Below, piece after piece: positions 61,349 to 64,000 of a DNA stretch of 64,000 nt; position 1 is the stretch's first letter, and each line of letters begins with the position of its first letter. Made by a program: the position numbers and the translations under genes. The stretch is from BOG-1155 sp050012495 (lineage in GTDB: Bacteria; Desulfobacterota; Syntrophorhabdia; Syntrophorhabdales; WCHB1-27): the NCBI GenBank assembly GCA_050012495.1, contig JBEKHB010000015.1, positions 1 through 64,000 of the forward strand, read 5' to 3'. The notes beneath the pieces are model-generated. The model saw only the letters and a program-made list of their open reading frames with translations, did no database searches and was not told the origin of the DNA.

Positions 61349-61366
61349 CTGATATTAAGATATCAG
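61349..61366. promoter_or_regulatory. Palindromic operator-like site upstream of the TIR gene
   Basis: CTGATAT-TAAG-ATATCAG is a perfect inverted repeat with 7-bp arms, just before the AT-rich TATATATAG (61381-61390) that may be the -10 box of the TIR gene. A repressor binding here would control the cargo gene. Confidence 0.5.
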
Positions 61367-61414
61367 AAATTACCACTGGGGTATATATAGTGGGTCAAAT
61401 CGGGAGAAATCGTC

Positions 61415-62092
61415 ATGCCCCCAAGAAAAAGACGTGGTAACCGGGAACTGTTTTTAGACACGCTAGGAGAGCTGTCCAACGGCGGGAAAAAATTCATCGG
61501 CAATATCACACTTCAAAAGGCACTCGGATGGGATAAAGCGCGATATAGCCGAATAAAAGCACAACTTCGTCACGAGAATTCCATCAGTATCCATACGGGC
61601 CAAGGCGGTTCCATTTGCCTGAGTAACGCAGTAAATACAAGCGGCCTGCGTCTTTTTATCTCATACTCCCACGCCGACGAGGGATTGAAGGATGAACTCC
61701 TCAAACACATCTTGCCTTTGAAAAGGCTCAATTTAATCGATTCTTGGGAGGATCGAAAGCTCTTGGCGGGAGAGGATTGGGAAAAGTCAATTAACGACAA
61801 CCTAGAAAAAGCCGACATTATTTTATTATTGGTCAGTGTTGACTTTATCAACTCGGAATACTGCTTCGGCATAGAACTTGAGCGCGCGATGGCACTACAC
61901 GAAGAACAAAAGGCACGTGTTATTCCGGTTATCCTTCGTGATTGCTTATGGCAACATACACGTTTCGGAAAGATTCAAGTTTTGCCAAAAAATGCAAAAG
62001 CAGTACGTGCCTGGCCAGACCAAGATGAGGCCCTTAAAAATGTAGCTGAAGGCATCTTGAAAGTTGTGGAAGACATTCGTAATCCTCAATAG
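61415..62092 (+). CDS. TIR-domain protein with N-terminal winged helix (cargo of the element)
   Basis: This 225-aa protein has an N-terminal winged-helix-like segment (residues 10-70: FIGNITLQKALGWDKARYSRIKAQL ... TGQGGSI). A TIR domain follows from about 78: LRLFISYSHADEG, LIDSWEDRKLLAGEDW, ILLLVSVDFINSEYC and IELERAM with a candidate catalytic glutamate E154, then RVIPVILRDC. TIR proteins of this type can degrade NAD or make cyclic signals and are common in anti-phage immunity. The gene has its own operator-like site and lies between rep and the HTH gene. It could be a defence or addiction cargo. Enzyme activity is inferred, not shown. Confidence 0.8.
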   Translation: MPPRKRRGNRELFLDTLGELSNGGKKFIGNITLQKALGWDKARYSRIKAQLRHENSISIHTGQGGSICLSNAVNTSGLRLFISYSHADEGLKDELLKHILPLKRLNLIDSWEDRKLLAGEDWEKSINDNLEKADIILLLVSVDFINSEYCFGIELERAMALHEEQKARVIPVILRDCLWQHTRFGKIQVLPKNAKAVRAWPDQDEALKNVAEGILKVVEDIRNPQ

Positions 62093-62180
62093 AGTCCGAT
62101 ACAAGATGGTCTGTTCCTAATAGCTAATTCTCAGAATCTCACAACCAAAATCATTCAATAATAGGTGACAACGGTGCGGC

Positions 62181-62227
62181 GGGCGGCGGCGGGGACCCTC
62201 TCGGTCCAGCGCCGACGTCCGCCGCCC
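62181..62227. other. GC-rich compound hairpin inside the AT-rich element
   Basis: GGGCGGCGG (62181-62189) pairs with CCGCCGCCC (62219-62227), and an inner GGACC-ctctc-GGTCC hairpin forms within. Its composition contrasts sharply with the surroundings. No T-run follows, so an origin, packaging or structured RNA role is more likely than termination. It lies in the 236-bp gap between the TIR and HTH genes. Confidence 0.55.
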
Positions 62228-62253
62228 GTCCATAAAACACTCTACAGAAAAAG

Positions 62254-62305
62254 CTTGACAAGAGATACGCAATGTAGGACAATCGTGTCATTGCCAATTG
62301 TCAAG
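62254..62305 (+). promoter_or_regulatory. Promoter with nested inverted repeats upstream of the HTH gene
   Basis: TTGACA (62255-62260) and GACAAT (62278-62283) are 17 bp apart. CTTGACAA (62254-62261) is the complement of TTGTCAAG (62298-62305), and GACAAT is the complement of ATTGTC (62297-62302). These overlapping palindromes suggest autoregulation, perhaps by the HTH protein that follows. Confidence 0.5.
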
Positions 62306-62328
62306 TACACGAAAGGGGGGCGAGTCGG

Positions 62329-62727
62329 ATGCAATTAACCGAAGAGTTAGAAAAAATTCTGAAGAAATATCCGAGGGGCTATCACGCGGTATCGAAAGAG
62401 GAAATCTATGAAATCCTGAACGCGTATGAATATCAGGCAATGTCTCCCGGGTGGTTCGCAGACTGGTTTGGGGTGTCGAGAGAAACACTGAGGCTGTGGG
62501 GAAAGAAGGGAATCATACACTATTTCATAGTGCGGGACAAACTTTTCAGGGCGCTGGAGGTCTATATCCCGATACATACATTCCTTGAGGCTCCCCTTCC
62601 AAATAAACAGCTATATCAGAAAGAACTTGACGAGATACGCAGAGAGATGGAGGGCTTTGAGAAAAGGCATAAACGGCTACAGGAGATGCAGCTACAGAGG
62701 GAAGAAGCCGAGAGAAAATCGAAATAG
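62329..62727 (+). CDS. Small HTH protein with C-terminal coiled coil (excisionase/regulator-like)
   Basis: This 132-aa protein starts at ATG 62329 after a G-rich site (AGGGGGGCGAG). Residues about 38-72 (MSPGWFADWFGVSRETLRLWGKKGII) form a MerR/excisionase-type helix-turn-helix. The last 50 residues are a charged coiled coil (ELDEIRREMEGFEKRHKRLQ) that should dimerise. Position directly before the integrase suggests an excision or expression regulator of the element. It is separated from the integrase start by 87 bp. Confidence 0.65.
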   Translation: MQLTEELEKILKKYPRGYHAVSKEEIYEILNAYEYQAMSPGWFADWFGVSRETLRLWGKKGIIHYFIVRDKLFRALEVYIPIHTFLEAPLPNKQLYQKELDEIRREMEGFEKRHKRLQEMQLQREEAERKSK

Positions 62728-62814
62728 AGGGTAGCTGGTTCACCGATGAGCTTGACACCTGACGATGGTAACGGCATAATCCCTGAAGACCAACCTGGTC
62801 TTTGGAGGTTCATC

Positions 62815-63993
62815 ATGCCGACAGGGGCAATACTTTGTAACCGGTGTCGCAAGGCAATGAAAGCGGCGGTTTGTCAGTGCGGAAACACGAATTGCTACAT
62901 CGTGTTCTACTGGGAGGGGCGGCACTACCCTTCAAGGAGAGATAGCAGAGGGGAGGTCTACGATTACAGGGAAGCTGTGAAGAGTCTTGCGAAGATCAAT
63001 GGGGCGATAGAAGACACAAAGATCAAGTTCGACCCAGTGGACTGGACGGACGCCAAAATCAAAGAACGAAAGTTCGAGAACCTTATGGAAGACTACCACG
63101 AAGAGAAGGAAAGCGAGGTCCGGACGGGGGAATTAAGCCCGGAGTATTTCCGGATCATCAGAAATTATTACCGGAATTATTACAAATTCTTTGATGGCTG
63201 TGACGTGCGCGACATCGATAGGGAGTTATTGAGCATATTCAAAAGGAAATGCTTAGGGGCGCTGAACAAGATCAAATCGAGAAGAAACGTGCTAAACGCC
63301 CTCCATGCCTTCTTCTCCTGGCTCCTTGAGTGCCGCCACATCCTCCACATGCCCGTTTTCCCTGAAATAAAGGGAAATGATTCTACTCCGAGAAGGGCAA
63401 TGAGGCGGGAAGAGCAAGAGGCGGCTTTGAGAAAGCTGCCGATTGAACACCGGGACCCTATAGAATTCATGATGAAAACAGGTATGAGGCCGGGTGAACT
63501 GTGTGCCGTGCTTGTGAAAAGCGTCGATATCGCAAATAGGGTCGTGTGGGTAGAAAGGACCCTCTCGGGGTCAACGTATATGGAAACGACGAAGAACAAG
63601 AGCAAGCTGCCGGTGCCTCTCAATGACAAAGCTCTTGAAATAGCCAAGAGGAACAAAGATGAGAAATTTCCTCAAGACTTTCTGTTCATTAACCCGGTTA
63701 CCGGGAGCGGCTACCGAAGAAAATATCTATGGGAAGTATGGCGAAAGCATTCGGAAACGGATTACGATCTCTATGAGGCGACAAGACATTCATACTGCAC
63801 GATGATCGTCCCGCTGGCGGGGTCTTCCTATGATGGCCAGCGGCTTATGAGACATAGGGACAAGCGGTCCACAGATAATTACTATCATGCGTGGAACGAG
63901 GGTCTTCTTGATATCGTCCAGAGAATGGACAATGACAACGTGGTGGAGTTGAAGGAAACGAGAAAAAGGAAACGAAAGGGAAACGAGTCCTAA
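62815..63993 (+). CDS. int: Tyrosine recombinase (integrase) with N-terminal zinc-ribbon-like segment
   Basis: This 392-aa integrase has catalytic residues in the expected order: R225 (TGMRPGEL), a lysine in TTKNKSK, R324 (YEATRHSY), H347 (LMRHRD) and the nucleophile Y356 or Y357 (TDNYYHAW). A SAM-like core-binding domain precedes it (about 90-185). The N-terminus has a cysteine cluster (CNRCRKAMKAAVCQCGNTNC) like a zinc ribbon. ATG 62815 has GGAGG seven bases upstream; the frame is open to ATG 62746. The stop is seven bases from the window end. The last codons overlap a 19-bp repeat (63968-63986) also present at the left end. Confidence 0.92.
   Translation: MPTGAILCNRCRKAMKAAVCQCGNTNCYIVFYWEGRHYPSRRDSRGEVYDYREAVKSLAKINGAIEDTKIKFDPVDWTDAKIKERKFENLMEDYHEEKESEVRTGELSPEYFRIIRNYYRNYYKFFDGCDVRDIDRELLSIFKRKCLGALNKIKSRRNVLNALHAFFSWLLECRHILHMPVFPEIKGNDSTPRRAMRREEQEAALRKLPIEHRDPIEFMMKTGMRPGELCAVLVKSVDIANRVVWVERTLSGSTYMETTKNKSKLPVPLNDKALEIAKRNKDEKFPQDFLFINPVTGSGYRRKYLWEVWRKHSETDYDLYEATRHSYCTMIVPLAGSSYDGQRLMRHRDKRSTDNYYHAWNEGLLDIVQRMDNDNVVELKETRKRKRKGNES
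63968..63986 (+). repeat. Right arm-type repeat inside the integrase 3' end
   Basis: GGAAACGAAAGGGAAACGA matches 60117-60135 with one mismatch and in the same orientation. It encodes the basic tail RKRKGN of the integrase, so coding and site functions overlap. Confidence 0.6.
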
Positions 63994-64000
63994 ATGATAA

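Larger units (their letters stand above)
60087..64000 (+). mobile_element. Integrated rolling-circle-type element (rep, TIR cargo, HTH, integrase), right end outside window
   Basis: Between the att-like site and the window end lie four co-directional genes: Rep-like initiator, TIR protein, small HTH protein and tyrosine integrase. The DNA is visibly richer in A and T than the surrounding chromosome. A 19-bp direct repeat is found just inside the left end (60117-60135) and at the end of the integrase gene (63968-63986). No capsid, secretion or relaxase gene is seen, so a small integrative plasmid, a phage satellite or an inovirus-like remnant are all possible. Confidence 0.7.

Overview
The window looks like a GC-rich, anaerobic, Gram-negative chromosome of the deltaproteobacterial (Desulfobacterota / Syntrophorhabdia-like) type. 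This is inferred from gene content, not from a database match: early-cobalt-insertion (anaerobic) cobalamin genes, a sigma54 two-component system, lipid A and RND-efflux genes (so an outer membrane is present), and several families of palindromic intergenic repeats.

Layout. (1) 1-9000, accessory island: a 1798-aa SF1 helicase fused to a Vsr-like nuclease, an Mrr-type nuclease and a truncated third gene, bracketed by a ~26-bp inverted repeat; next to it lies a complete group II intron with its reverse transcriptase. (2) 9100-12740: a ZraP-ZraS-ZraR-like envelope/metal stress operon whose regulator gene has a repeat inserted at its 3' end. (3) 12.9-31.4 kb, core metabolism: zinc-ribbon regulator, asd, leuDCA, lpxK, iscU/nifS, adenine deaminase, a DUF1015 protein, a class V aminotransferase with serA, and an outer-membrane beta-barrel. 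(4) 28.1-35.2 kb: a CusABC-like metal efflux operon with a FixH/YtkA-like protein and a cysteine-rich exported protein. (5) 35.2-39.3 kb: small proteins, nested palindromic repeats, a cold-shock gene with a terminator in its leader, and msrA. (6) 39.35-57.0 kb: one cobalamin riboswitch with a terminator, followed by 18 co-directional genes: cobU, cobT, cbiP, cbiB, cobD, cbiA, cbiX-cbiC, the cobalt transporter cbiM-N-like-Q-O, btuR, cbiD, cbiET, cbiL, cbiF, cbiGH and a short unknown gene. A His-rich protein gene converges on its end. (7) 57.5-59.7 kb: a PilZ protein and rpoD. (8) 60.05 kb to beyond the window: an integrated element with a rolling-circle-type Rep, a TIR-domain protein, a small HTH protein and a tyrosine integrase.

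How parts work together. The cobalamin block holds cobalt uptake, most of corrin ring synthesis, amidation, adenosylation and lower-loop assembly under one B12-sensing switch; cbiJ/cobK and cobS are not in the block. The element at the right edge has a coherent boundary: a palindromic site resembling the 3' end of a tRNA-Ser gene, and a 19-bp direct repeat found just inside the left end and again at the 3' end of the integrase gene.

The most unusual signals are the TIR-carrying Rep/integrase element, a 123-bp palindromic repeat inserted in frame inside cbiB whose second copy supplies the cbiM start, and the helicase-nuclease/Mrr module between inverted repeats. All names rest on motif recognition by eye; no searches were run.
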